A stretch of 64,000 bases of DNA. Source: Anaeramoeba flamelloides. Its lineage: Eukaryota > Metamonada > Anaeramoebidae. Where the stretch lies: the NCBI GenBank assembly GCA_027625915.1, contig JANTQA010000060.1, positions 6,386,001-6,450,000 of the forward strand, read 5' to 3'. A program made the position numbers and the translations under genes. Of this stretch, positions 14,401 through 26,604 are shown in pieces; positions within the stretch are counted from its first letter, which is position 1, and each line of letters opens with the position of its first letter. The notes beneath the pieces were generated by a model. The model made no database searches. It worked only from the letters and a program-made list of their open reading frames with translations, and was not told the DNA's origin.

Positions 14401-17400
14401 TAAAACTTTAATAGTTATAAATATCCTTCTTAAAGAAATATAAATATTTTTCAATTGGTTGAATAAACCAATTTTTTGGTTAACCAAAAAAATTATCTCA
14501 AAAAAGAAAAAAACTCTTTACGTTAATATTCCTGACAACAAAGACTTGATATTGTGTAATAATGATGGAAATGATAATAAACAAGGTAAAAACGTTTTAT
14601 AATGTAAGAAATAAAATGAATTTTAAAGGTTCTCTTTTTCATAAAAAATGGGAAAAAAAAATTCGATTCTTAATGAAAAAATTGTCTTTTCTCAGGTTTC
14701 TTAGTCGATCAGAATTTTTTGACACTTGGAATATACAAAATTTGCAGTAGAGAATGTCACCAATAAAATACATTTCAAAATTTTGCTATGTTGTTGTAGA
14801 GTACTGATCCCTTAATAAAAAAAAAAATTATTTCAAAATATCCAAAAAAAATGTAATTTGCCAAGTTTTTAAGGCAACTAAAAGAAGATCAGTTAGACGC
14901 TATTATTCTTGAATTTTATTTTTTTAACAGATTTTGAGATTTTGAATTCATCCTGAGGAACATTATTTTGAACAAAATCTCTTTGAATTTCAGATCAAAT
15001 CGTCATTTTCACAAACATTTTTCCAGTTTATGTAAAATCCTAAATTCTGAAAAAGGAAATTGTTATTTTGTTTCCCAATTCTGAAGGGATAAAGAAAGCA
15101 AATAACAAAATCTTAAGAATGGTTCTTTAATTCATTCAAATTTGTTTTTAAGGGGGTAAGTACATTTTGCAAATTTTGAGTACCACGGTTTATACGAAAC
15201 TGAATTATTCAAATCATTACTTTTACCAAATAAATTGATATTTTAATAAATACGTGAGTGGAATATATCATAGTGTAATATATTTTCATATCAATTTAAA
15301 AAATGGAAATCAAAAAAATGAAAAAATTTGATCAAGAAAAAATAAAAAAAAATCATTTATTTCTTGATCTTATACATATCATTTGATATAATTACTTCTT
15401 TTTTACTTGGTTTTATTTTTATTTCTGGATTGGAAAAACTTTTGTTTGGAAAATTTTTGATTAACAATTTACTTACTTTTTCTCACTAATTCCCAAAATG
15501 AATTTTTAAAAATATTATTTTCATTTTATTCATCCAATTTAGTTTTCGTTCATAAAATAGGATATTTTTTGAATTCTTCTTGAGAAATATGGATTTATTG
15601 GGTATATTTGTTTTGATATGATAATTATTTTATTTTCGATAAATTGGAAAACTCAAAATAATTCTGAATCTGATTGATATTTTTTTCTCAATTTTTCTTT
15701 TGTTTTAGTTTGAATCTTTTGTTACTATTTTTTATTTCGAGAATTCAATCCTCTTTATTTTAATTTTTGAAATAGTATTCTTTGTTTTGGATTGGTTCGA
15801 TAAAAATATTTCAAAATTGAATTTTGAAAGCAAATTTGTCACAAAATTTTTTTGTAAAATAATAAGAAATAGTAATGGGGCGAGAAATTCAAGCAAAAAA
15901 ATAGTTTGTATTCAATCAAATTAAGAAGATAAAAAAAAAAAATCTTCTAAAATAGGCTTTTATTAATTTTTTTTTTTTTTTCATTCTTGATTTTACTGAA
16001 TTTATCTGGAAAAGAGATCTTTCTTGTTTGGTATTATAGAGAAGAAAAGATTTTTTTAAAATACACACCTTCCTCGGGTATATTTTTCTGGGTTATTATA
16101 TGATTAATATCAAACGTTCCCCATAAACACATTTCTAGATCCAAAACCCAATTTAATAATACTAAAAATAATATAATAATAAAAAAAATTTTCCAAAAGG
16201 GTGAAAAATCAAAGATTCAAGTCTGATTTACTTTGGGTTCACTTTCTTTTCACAAATAGAGCAGTGAATGGTATTTTGGTTTTCAAAGTTTAAATACCTC
16301 ATGGCACTCAAAAAATCTTTTTTAAGTAAAGGTTGTAGCAATTAAAATTTTTCAAAAATGGTAAAATGTACCTACTTCCTTAAAACATCAAAAAAATAGT
16401 GAAAAAAATATTGAAAGAAGTGAGTCTATTATCCTGAAAGTTAAATTTGTGATAAAAAATAATACATTTTTTCAAAAATTAAATTTATTTTCTCTAGTTA
16501 TTTTCAAAAACATTAAACGGTCATTAGATTAAAAATTTATTTAAAATCCATTGGATATTTCATAATATTTTTGGGTTTCTCAATTTTTTTTTAAAATTAA
16601 AAAATAGTGATTAATTTTTATCTTGAGAAATTTAGTAATTTTGAAAATCATAGAAATCACAGAAATCACAGAAAATCAATTTTTCCTGATCAGAAATTTA
16701 AAACTTTTAACTATACTTGGTAAGTAACTAAATATTGATAAATTTAATTTAATTTTCAATTTGAAACTAAATTCTGAAAAATAATTTTCTAAAAAAAAAT
16801 AATACTTTTTTATTGTTACCAAGAAAATTTCTGTAAATGCCATTTTTTGGGAAGAATTAGAAGATCTGATTTAAATTTTGACATAAAATTCTTCTTTTTT
16901 TAAAAAAAAATTATAACTGTAAAAAAAAAATAAATTTAAAATTAAACCTTTCAGTACATATATATTTTTATATATTTCATTATTATTGTAATTAATTAAA
17001 CAAAAAGACTCCCAATAGTTTAAAAATGAATAATTGAAGAAAAAAAAAAATTGGAATCTTTGTTATTTTCATAAATTACAGAATCATAAACTGTAAAATC
17101 GTAATTTTCACTTTGAAAAAAAAAACAAAATTTTAATTATCTAAATTATTTTTAGAGAGTTTTTCTTGTGAACGATCAACTATTAATAATTATTTTGTTA
17201 TTATTCATTATTTAAAATATATGTCTTAATATAAGGTGATGATTTATTGATATGGGTTGGATAGGGAACTATCCAATCTGTTAAAGAGAGAATTTTGAAG
17301 TGACTAAATTTGAGACTTCCAATTCAAAGAGTATCTAAAATAGATACTGTCATCAGAAGTATTTGAATCTTAATTTAGTTTTCTAAATATATATGGTGAT

Positions 17401-20400
17401 GATGTTTTTTTTAAAAAAAGAATTTGTTTTAATGGATATAAACATCTAAATTTGATTGGAATATTGTTAAAGCACAGCTTTTGATTCACTATTTTGGTTC
17501 AATAAACCACCAAAATCTTTTGCTAAAAATTGAAAAAAAATAAAAATATTTTCAACGTTTTATTATTTTTTAGTTTCTAAAATCAAAATCATTTAAAGAT
17601 CAGTCCAAATAGAGGATGAAATAGGTTATTTTTCTTCCAAAATTAGAATAAATATTGGAAACCATTTTATTTTTTGTAAAAATTGATATTTCATTTGAAT
17701 TTTTTTCTTGAAAAAAATACAACTCCCTTTTTTTTTGTACCGAGTGAAACACACACCACCAAAAACAAAACAATTTTAAAACCAAAATTAAAATTAAACT
17801 AAACTTTCTATGAGTTGAGACAATAAGTTTCTCTTTTTGTTATTTTCTTCAATCAAAAAAAGATAAAATCTATCTACTACCTATCATTCAAATTACAAAT
17901 GGTTTTATTTCCGATATGTGTATTTGTAATTTTTAAAACCCACTTGGTAATAAATAGTCACAAAAAGTAAATCTCATTAATGAAAATGAGTACCAAATCC
18001 CCGATGTCTATTGAAGATTTAATTTTTTAAAAGAAAATTTCACTTTAAAAAAAGCAATTAAATACGGTTTTCCAGTCTTTACTCTAAACTAAATAACGTT
18101 TTATCGTTTATAATTTGAAATTGAAATGGTTGTTTTCCAAAAAAATTATTATTCCAAAAAAAAAAAAAATAAATACCTTCTTCTGTTTTGAAAAATTGTA
18201 GTATTTCAAGACATTTCGTTTTCAATATAAATCTATTTTTTATCAATCCCTTATGATCAAAAAAACAGAGTTTCTAAACTTTTTTAAAATTGTTAAATTC
18301 AAATTTCAATAAGTAAGTCTTCATTCAATTCCAAATTAATAGATTTTTCATTTTATTTTCACAATAAGCAAAAAATGTTTCAGTTTATTGTCTTTGAATT
18401 TTTTTTTCTTTATTAGTTTATTGATCAAAAATCCCCTTTTAATTTTTGAAGTCCACATAAGAGTTAATATTATTTTTGGTGTAGGTTACTGGAAATTAGA
18501 AAAAATAAAAAATATCAAAATTGTAGCGAAAGACATATTATTAAAACTGCCATATTTATTAAATTTTGGAAAAAAAAATAAAATTCATTTTCAAAATTCC
18601 TCTTTAAAATTAAACAAAAAATGAAAAATGGAGTGTAATGTTCTCCTTTTAATAGCAATATCAGTTCCTAAATTTTTTAAATCAGACAGAAGGGTACCAA
18701 AAATAAATTAATTTTCCAGGAAAGAGAAAGTTTATTTTTTTAAAAATTTAAAAAAAAAAAATTCATAAATGATAAATTTCGTTTTATTTAGATAAAAGAA
18801 ATATTATTATGATTTAATAATTAAGGTTTACAATACCTGGAACAGGAAAAAAGAATTATCTCATGTGATGTGTGGAAACGTGTTATTTTAGTTCTTAGCT
18901 GATCGTTCTTCGACTTTGTATGAATTTTAATAGTGGTTAAAAAATGAAATATTTGTCAATTTAATTTTTTTTTACGAAATCAGAATTTGTGAGTGTAAAA
19001 CTTAATATATTAAAAGATAAGTTATTAAAAGATTGTGATTTTTTGTCTTGCCAATTGAAATTTTTAATTATGTTTGGTTTTATTTGGTGCTTTTTAAAAA
19101 AATTATTTATTTTTTTTATGGTAATTGAGTAAAAGGGAAATGAAAATTTTACAATTGGCATCCCAAAAATCAAAATATATTATTAAATACCTTCCAGCCT
19201 ATTAGTCTTAGACTCTTAAATTAGGATTATAGAAAATAAATAAATAAATAAATTGCCTTTTTTAAATCACTATTAATCCACTCATAAAATCCATACAAAG
19301 TTGAAGAACGATCAGCTAAGAACTAAAATAACACCTATCCACACTCAATACACAAGATAATTCTTTTTCCTAGTTTTTCAGGAATTGTAAACCTTAAGAA
19401 CAAACAAAATAATTGAAAAAAATTTACAAAAGTAAAAAATTGGAAAATCAAAAAAAATAAAACTACAAATTGTTGTATGAAAGAATATTTTCAAATGTGA
19501 TCTTTTTTTTTTATTTACTTTTAAAAAAAAAAAAAAGAAATTATCTCTATAAAATTGAAATGCAAATATGCAGATGAGCTGATTCTAAGAATGCTTTTTT
19601 TTTTAACTCTTAAATCTTTATTTAATTTGAGAATTATCCATCAACCATTTGTATATATTGAAATTTGGTAAATCCAATGTTATTCTTTTCGAAATAGAAC
19701 AAATTAGTTTATTGCATGTTTTTTAATATATTTATCAAAAAATAAACTCTTTAATAAATCATTCAATTTTTATTTTAATCAATTTTCTTTTCGTTATTAT
19801 TTATTTACAAAAAAAAAAACAAAAAACATAGATGTTACAAACAGTGCAAGTATTGAAAAATTACAAAAATGGATTGAAGAATTGAAGGAATGTGTATCCG
19901 ATTGTAGAATTTTTATTGCAGGAACAAAATGTAAGTTTTTATAATTAAACAACAATTTTTAAAATATTTTTTTTTTTTTTTTTTGCCATTATTTTAAAAT
20001 TTAGCAATTTTTTTAATTTGAATTTTTTTTTTTTCCAGTTTTAAATTTTTCAATCAATTTATTTTGAGATCTTTTATATAAACGGTTATTCTCTGTGAAA
20101 ATGACAACAATTTTTTTAGATAGTGAATAAATACTAAAAATTTCTAATCGTTTGGTTTATAAAACATTAAAAGTTTTTAAATAAAAAAAAATATCCAATA
20201 TTTAAAAAACATTTTTTTTTTTTTTATTATTAATGAAGAGAGGCGACTCAACAAAATTACTTCATGTTATTCTTAAAAAGTAAACTTTATTTAGAGAGTT
20301 TTTTTATCCTAACTAAACCTTTTTTCAGTCAAAGGGAAACAAAAAAATTTTACAAATACCAATTATTTTTTATAATTAACCTTTGAAGAACAAATAAGAA

Positions 20401-22394
20401 ATAAGTAGAATAATACACATCGGAGAATAGTTGATATCCGACTGAATTAAATCTAACCAATCAATTGATTTTCTTAAAAATTTAAAAACCCAACATTCTT
20501 CACTCTACATTGAGAAAAACAACAATATTAATTTTGATCTCCTATTGAAGAATCAAATACAATTCCTATAGAAAGCAATATGATTTTTCTACAAGCATTT
20601 CTACTCTTAAAATAGCGTGTAAATAACACGATTTTGCTTAGTGACTATAGATCTTGCAATAAAAAAAAAATTTGCCAAAATAATTTTGGCTATCAAAAAA
20701 ACAATAGAAAAAAAGAAATAAAATAAATGAATGAAAAAAGGATTTCAATTTTGAAAATTTTTGAAATATTAATTTTTTCTTTCAATATCCATTCAAACCT
20801 CTTAAACGTTTATAATTCATCTATTACAACTGGGCCACTTTGACTGGAAAATGGTTTATAAAGTAGGCAACATTATAACTCATAGAATAGCTTTTCTTTA
20901 AAAAATGAAAAGAAACAATACAATTGTAAACAAAGGCAATAAAAAGAGAAAGAAAAGCAAAAAATAAATGAGAGTAGCTTAGGCTTTATTGGTAAGGGTT
21001 AAGAGCCCAAGAGCTCTTAATCTGTTAAAGAGAGAGTTTTGAAGTGATTAAATTTGTGACTCCTAATTCAAAGAGTCGTCAAAAGAACCTTTTAATTACA
21101 GTCATTAGAAGTATTTTAAACTCAATTTAATTTTCGGAAAAAAAGAAGAAAAAAAAGAATAAAAAATGAGGAGTGGAAAAAAAATTAAGATATAAAAATA
21201 GTAGTAGTATTGAGTGGATATATGTTTCTGGTGAGTTGAATTACTTGCTATTTAGACAAATAAATGAGAGTAAAAAAAAAATAACAAAATAAACAAAAAT
21301 TAAAAAGTTTTGTTTTGAAATTTTTTTTGTACCCCCAGTGTTGAATGGGTTCATGGTTGTTTTCTTTTCTGTTGATTATGTCGAAAGTATCTTGGTTCAT
21401 CACCGTGTTAATAATACCACACCTGTTTGTGTAATACTGTACTTGAGTTCGGTTGATCCCAGCAAAAGACAGTATTAACGTAATGAGAAAAGTTGATAAA
21501 GTACAAGGAATTATTTCCGTTAGTTGCTAGAAGTCAATTATAGTCCAAGGCTGTTACTTTTGTAAGAAGGCGTCAAAATGTTACCGCCATTTCTCTTCTT
21601 CAAATATTTTACCCGATGAATTATAATCTCTTCATTAATCCTAACTTAATAATAAGAAATATATATAGCATAAATATTTTTATCTTTAGTTATATTAACC
21701 CCATCTTAATAATTGAAGTGTATTAATATTTTGAATCGGCGAGTGGTGGATAATAAATTCCGATATTTAAATAGTCTTATGGGAGTTTCTTTTAACAGAG
21801 ATGTTTTATAACAAATTTGCACTCTTTTTTTTGGAAATACAATACAACCTAATAAAAAAGAAATAGAAAAAGAAAAGGAAAATGAAAATGAAAATTAAGT
21901 GAAAATTTATTCACATTTATTATGAAAAAATCTTTAATCGATTCCACAAGTGGAAACGTGATATCTCTATTTTTAGATTTTTTTTTGATAAAAATAGATA
22001 CATCATGTTTCGACTCGTTTCCTTATCTTAAAAAGAAAAATAAATAAAAATCAAAATTTTTTCTCTTCAATGAAAAAAAAAAAATAAATTTAAATTTCTT
22101 TTAACTTTACCTTTTTTTACAAAAATGATATGCATAGTTGATTTGCTAAAAACACATGAACGTGAAGTTTCGAATGAAGAAATCAAAAAAATCGCAAGGA
22201 AATATTCAGCAACATGCTTTGAAACAAGTGCAAAGGAAGACTTTGGGGTGAAAGAAATGTTTAACGAAATTACTAAGCAAATGATCATTATTAAAGAAGA
22301 GAAAACCCAAGAAAAAAAGAGGAAAAGAGAAGGAAAGGAAGATGATCTAGTGGATATTTTATCTGATGGTAAAAAAGACTCAAATTGTTGCTGA
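11496..22394 (+). CDS. RAB24: Rab24-like small GTPase with two giant introns
   Basis: Five exons (11496-11621, 11763-11831, 11941-12019, 19832-19930, 22138-22394) join with matching phases (0, 0, 1, 1) into 209 residues. The P-loop is GDTFVGKT (18-25), followed by NTIGVSFAAK in the switch I region, LGIWDTAGQERF (62-73), AAIVCYD (86-92), the base-recognition motif TKFD (123-126), ETSAK (153-157) and a terminal Cys-Cys for geranylgeranylation. The LGIWDTAG and AAIVCYD wording and Thr instead of Asn in (N/T)KxD are hallmarks of Rab24, which acts in late autophagy and endosomal sorting. Unlike human Rab24 it keeps the catalytic Gln70. The Lys/Arg/Glu-rich tail is longer than usual. Introns are 141, 109, 7812 and 2207 bases; the two large ones hold transposon debris. 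All donors are GT, with GTTTGG at intron 3. Confidence 0.88.
13670..14500 (-). mobile_element. LINE 3' end, family C, copy 1 (in RAB24 intron 3)
   Basis: On the minus strand the translation ends in a classic non-LTR retrotransposon C-terminus: CTLC, then ENIDHFLWVCPSYEKDRL and a stop, matching the C-x2-C...H-x4-C knuckle after reverse transcriptase. A 3' untranslated end follows, finishing with an A-rich tail (T-run at 13670-13685 on the plus strand). The reading frame shifts at least once near the knuckle and is 5'-truncated around 14500, so this is a dead copy. A frame at 14245-14487 belongs to its upstream part. Other copies of the same 3' end lie at 22923, 32560 and 62843. Confidence 0.75.
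14741..14830 (+). repeat. Partial family G element, left arm
   Basis: The text AGAGAATGTCACCAATAAAA followed by GTTGT and AGAGTACTGATCC matches the left arm of the intact family G foldback at 61065-61388. No clear right arm was found, so this is either a diverged or a truncated copy. It lies just beyond the LINE fragment in RAB24 intron 3. Confidence 0.5.
17244..17394 (+). mobile_element. SINE-like element, family K, copy 1
   Basis: About 150 bases are flanked by the 9-base direct repeat GGTGATGAT (17235-17243 and 17395-17403). The body shares TTTATTG, a GGGTT block and AATCTGTTAAAGAGAGA with copy 2 at 20977. A hairpin (GGATAG/CTATCC) near its start occupies the position of a different hairpin in copy 2. 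A TGATATGGG A-box-like and an AATTCAAAG B-box-like stretch hint at tRNA-type promoter ancestry, but this is weak. Confidence 0.45.
18821..19397. mobile_element. TTAA-flanked foldback, family A, copy 1 (RAB24 intron 3)
   Basis: A 577-base element begins TTAAGGTTTACAAT and ends with its inverse. The arms are inverted repeats of roughly 130 bases, including the shared block CTTAGCTGATCG, but have diverged by several percent. No coding frame is present. TTAA at both ends is what piggyBac-type transposases leave, and copy 2 at 32826 shows that TTAA is the target site. It accounts for much of the right half of RAB24 intron 3. Confidence 0.75.
20336..20846 (-). mobile_element. DNA transposon-like element, family E, copy 1
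   Basis: The ends are CAGTCAAAGGG and CACTTTGACTG, an inverted pair. Its whole length aligns in reverse orientation to element E2 at 24537-25208, sharing blocks such as TTTGAAGAACAAATAAGAAA and TTGCAAGAT. It lacks the roughly 150-base F1 insertion present in E2, which defines the empty site. It is itself inserted in repeat J1. There is no intact frame, so it is non-autonomous. Confidence 0.7.
20977..21257 (+). mobile_element. SINE-like element, family K, copy 2, with 15-bp target duplication
   Basis: A perfect 15-base direct repeat, AAATAAATGAGAGTA, flanks the insert (20962-20976 and 21258-21272); the related repeat J2 has no insert at this point. The 5' part (GGTAAGGGTTAAGAGCCC) and the central AATCTGTTAAAGAGAGAG match copy 1 at 17244. 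A 15-base duplication and lack of terminal inverted repeats point to target-primed retrotransposition. An A-box-like TGGTAAGGG and a B-box-like AATTCAAAG are about 75 bases apart. There is no clean A-tail. Confidence 0.55.
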
Positions 22395-22922
22395 TTTATT
22401 TTTTTTTTTTTATTAAAAAATTATATAATTATATTATTGTTGTTTATATTAATTATCAAATTATAATATTTATTGATATAAATAGATCCAATCAGAGTAT
22501 TTAATTTATTTAAATTTTAAAATCTTTAATTTTTAATAACTCGATTTAAAACTAAAAAAATAAAAAGAAAAATTCAAAGTTTTTTTTATTCAAAATTTTT
22601 TTAATAATCTGTAAAAAAATTATTGAATGCGCATTAAAATAATTAAATGAATTTAATAAGTTTCCTCCTAATCTAACAAAGTGTGGGATAGTGTTGGCAA
22701 GATTTTACAAAATAAATAATCAATTTCCAAAAAAAAAAAAAAAAAAACAATAATAAAAACATTGGATAACCAGATACAAATAATTAGAATCTAACAAACA
22801 AAAAATCAAAGCATACTTTCTGATTAAATAAAAATTACTTGAGAACTAATATTATTCAGAAATTGTGTATATTGTTCTACTTTAAAGACGTTTCTGTATT
22901 AAATAATAAAAAAAATAAGTTC

Positions 22923-23065
22923 TTTATTATTATTATTGATGGAAGAAGTGTAAATTACACTCTAGATTCTCTTTTACTTAAATTCCCTCAAAGGTAATTT
23001 GAGTGTAAAATCAAAGAGTTCTCGATTGTTCAAGGGAAAGACACACCCATATTTTTTTATATTTA
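22923..23065 (-). mobile_element. LINE 3' end, family C, copy 2
   Basis: The minus strand ends AGAGTGTAATTTACACTTCT like the other family C copies, followed by a TAAT-rich tail. Compared with copy 1 it has an internal deletion joining the untranslated end to the codons around the conserved VCPSY segment (seen on the plus strand as GACACACCCAT). It is a short dead fragment. Confidence 0.6.
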
Positions 23066-24536
23066 AAAAAGCAAAAGCTAAAAAATTTATAAGAAAAAAG
23101 ATAAAAAAAAGAAAAAAAAAAAAAAAAAAGAAATTTAAAAAGGGTTTATAAGAAGCAATTGGTGAAAAAAATCAAAAAAAAAAATCAATAGATCTTTTAA
23201 TTGAGAACATCCCAAAATCACAGTTACGATACTTTTGGTTGTTTTAATTTAATTTGATAATAGATCATGAATGTTAACTTTGGATAGGTTATTTATTTGT
23301 TTTATTTCTTTTTTTTTTTGATCTGATTTGCTTAAAACTTTTGGTTATCTTTAGGCTTTGTTTTTTCGTTTTTATTTTCAAGTTACATATACTTTGGTGT
23401 TCCATTGTCCTAGTTTTAGCGAGTAACAACTTGATCTTTTTCGTTTGTAACTCTTCTACCCAATAGAAAGAAGATTCAGTCAGAGGAAAAATGTACAAAA
23501 ATATAAAATCGTTTTTTACACAAAAATCTACTTTTTTGATAAAATGAAAAAGTAGAAAAGAGTCATTTTAGTCTCTTTTTCAGTATTATAAGGTTTAGGG
23601 TGGGATTAAAAATATACTTTGAAATACTCTGAGTGATTTGTAATAATCGGGGGGGGTCAATTTTAATTTTGCCCTTTTTTTTTTGGAAAATTACAAAAAA
23701 GTGTTTATTCATCAATAAATAATTTCATGTTGAAATACTCCCACAATCCTATAATTATATAATTTTAAATTTCTTTTAATTGAAATATCTTTATTTTTTT
23801 TTTCTTGGTTAATAAATTTTATTTCACCCATTACTGTACATAAAAATCAGTGAGTGCACAAAATTGTGGAAAAAAATAGTTTCAGAATTACGGTAACTCA
23901 TTTTTTTCAAATTTTCCTCTTTTCTGTTACAATATCTAATTTGTTGTTCTGTTATTAAAAATAACCTCGGGGGGTTGGTAATTCATGAAGCAAATAAAAA
24001 GGGTTTTTTTTTTTTTTTTTAAGTATTGCAAATTAATCAATCAAAGAAATCGAAAAAAAAAAAAAAAAATATGGTAATGATACATTAACTTTCTACTATT
24101 AAAAGAAATTTCTTTAACCAACAAATATGAATTGGGACATTTTTCTTGAAGATTTAACAACTCTATCGATTTGTCTCAAAATAAAGCAAGTGAAACTGGA
24201 AGTAAACGGGTCAATTCATTATATTAAAAATGGATCTAATCAGTCTTTCCGAAATATCATTGAACAATAAATGATAAATTATTTAAAGAAAGATCACAGA
24301 AAATAATTGTTATTTTGGAAATTTTTTTTTTGATTCATTTTTTAAATCTAAAAAATTGAAACCAAAATAATAATATTTCATTGTTTAAATAAAATTCATA
24401 TTTAGAAAGTTCTATAGTACTATTTTTTCATTTAAATCAAAGATTTGCTCCATGGTAATCAACTAATAAACCTAAAGAAGAAATATTTTTGTTTCCTTTT
24501 TTGAAGATATTTCCATTTTGGATATAAACTATTTTT

Positions 24537-25208
24537 CAGTCAAAGGGGCCCAGTTGTATTGGAAAAATACACGTGTTTAAAGGGTTTGCATAGCTATTAG
24601 AAGAAAAATTTTATTTTGGAAATTTGAAAAATTGAAATCATTTTTTCACATTTTTGTTCATTTTTCTTCGATTTTTTTTTAAAAACGTCCTTCAGTTGCA
24701 CAAAAATTTTTTATTGCAAGATCAATAGTCACTTGGTAAAAACGTGTTATTCTAATGTCATTGAAACAATGTAAAGATTGTTGAGAAATCATATTGATTT
24801 CTATTGCAATTCAATTCGATCTTTGATCTTGATATTTGTTTAATAAATGTAAAAATTTTCACTTCATTTTCATTTCCTTTTTCAAATAGAGACTACAAAT
24901 ACCAACAAACTTCGTTTGGGGGCTTAATTTCTAAAAGAAAAGTACGGAAAATGAAGTGGAAAATGTTTCATATTTATTATTCAAATACCAGTAGAAGTTC
25001 AAAACGAGCATCCTTGTTTTTCTCAATGGGGCCCTAAAGTTTTGAGTTTTGAAATTTTTTAGAAAATCCATTGATTAATTAGTTTTCTTTCAGACATGTA
25101 TCAACATTTCTTTGATGTGTATTATTCTGTTTATTTCTTATTTGTTCTTCAAAGGTCAATTGTATAAAATAATTGATATTTGAAAAAAACGTTGGGCCCC
25201 TTTGACTG
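24537..25208 (+). mobile_element. DNA transposon-like element, family E, copy 2
   Basis: Perfect terminal inverted repeats CAGTCAAAGGGGCCCA / TGGGCCCCTTTGACTG delimit 672 bases. It aligns end to end with E1 in reverse orientation except for about 150 extra bases, which are element F1. It has no coding frame. The GC-rich ends stand out in this AT-rich region. No clear target duplication was seen. Confidence 0.75.
24846..24993. mobile_element. Family F hairpin element inserted in E2
   Basis: The segment shares TTTTCACTTCATTTTC, CTTTTTCAAATAGAG, AAAATGAAGTG and ATTCAAATACCAGTA with the family F copy at 29721-29889. Its left boundary is deduced from alignment of E2 to E1 rather than from a clear terminus. 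It shows that F was active after the E2 insertion. Confidence 0.6.
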
Positions 25209-26604
25209 AAACTGAGTTTATTTTGAATATTAAAGAAATAATTTATCAAAAAAATCATTAAGTTAATTGATTAATTTTCTAAAAAATCCAGATTCGATTA
25301 GCAATTAATCTACATTTGGAGACAAAAATTTATATTGATTACTCAACCTTTAAATTTTTGCACCGTAATAAAAATTATCTTCTGAAATTCTTCAGCTTAT
25401 ATAATGACAAAAGAATCATTTTAAATCGATGAGAGTAACTTTTTTTACTATATATAGCATCAAATTTTAAGAGACATTTGAACAAAATGGCACACCTGTA
25501 TGATTTCTATTTAATAACAACATACTTTTATCAAAGGCTTCTCTTTGGGTTGTGATAATCCCTTGAAAAAAAAAAAAAGTTAATTTTTGAGTAAATTTAA
25601 TTTGTTTTACAATTGAAATTTTCTAATAAATTTGGAAAAATTATGGAAAATTTTCAGATAATTCTATTTTTAATTTATCATTTTTCTCAAAAGAATCTCT
25701 TTAGGTTTAACCTCAAAATTGATTTTGACTATTTTTTATAAAGAAGACTAACCAATTAGTGTTGTATTTGAAAAAGAAATACGAAACAAACTGTTTTTTA
25801 TTTGAACTAAGCATTGACACCTAAAAACAATGTTTTTTTCAACATTCAATCAAAAGTTTTTATGAAATCTACAATCTCAGAAATATAATTTAGTCTCATA
25901 AAACGGTAAAATTTTACTGATTTCTCAAAAGTGTTATTTCTGAACATTAATCCCAATACCAAAACTTTCTAATTATCATTTTATACCTGACTTCAAATTA
26001 AATGTAATTTACAATTCAGGCAAATTTGGATTACTAATTAAATTAGTTTTTTTGTCAACATTAATTCTGCTGTTCAGTGGGTTTGTGAAAAGAAATAAGA
26101 AACAAAATAGTTTGTAGGTATTTTTTACTTTAGAACTCTTCTAATTTACAATATGTAATTACCTCAAAAAGTTTGAGACAATTAAAAATTGAAATTGCTA
26201 ATCTATGTACAATGTGAAAATTTACATGTTAATTAGTTCTAAATAGCCGCCCACCCATCTTTCGCAGCTCTCCTTTAATTGAAGTAAATGATTCCAACCA
26301 AAATTAAAAATTTTTATTATTATAGAAAGCAAAAAAAGCGCACCTAAATCGTACGGTGTTGTTACCAACCCCCTTCACAAAAAATGTGTCTCAAAAAAAA
26401 GTGTGATGAAATAAATTTTAAAATCCTGAAATTTCATTTTTATTACTTTTCTTTTTTTTTGTTTAAAATTTTAAAACACTAAAATCAACAACTGTTAAGA
26501 AAACAAAAAACAAAAAACAAAAAACCAAAGCATAAGCCAAAACATAAACAAAAAATAAAATCTAAACACAACACGCTCATAAACCAAAGATATTCTGAAC
26601 CAAA

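Larger units (their letters stand above)
20225..21605. repeat. Family J repeat, copy 1, with two later insertions
   Basis: The left part (from GAAGAGAGGCGACTCAACAA) and the blocks CTTTTCTTTAAAAAATGAAAA and AGTGTTGAATGGG match copy 2 at 34331-34656. Relative to copy 2 this one is interrupted by element E1 (20336-20846) and by SINE-like K2 (20977-21257). The right end, read on the minus strand (GAAGAAGAGAAATGGCGG), loosely resembles the left end, so terminal inverted repeats are possible. No coding content was recognised. It fills most of RAB24 intron 4. Confidence 0.5.
22395..26604. other. Spacer with LINE remnant and nested elements
   Basis: This 4.2 kb holds LINE copy C2 (22923-23065) and element E2 (24537-25208) carrying element F1. 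Frames at 23289-23498 and 24804-25037 are random or lie inside the elements. The last 130 bases before the next gene are an A-rich leader without out-of-frame ATGs. The rest shows nothing I can name. Confidence 0.4.

Noticed and set aside
17235-17403. A true tRNA gene at the family K element
   Set aside because: There is no cloverleaf with proper acceptor and T arms; the box-like motifs are weak and the two copies differ in the stem.
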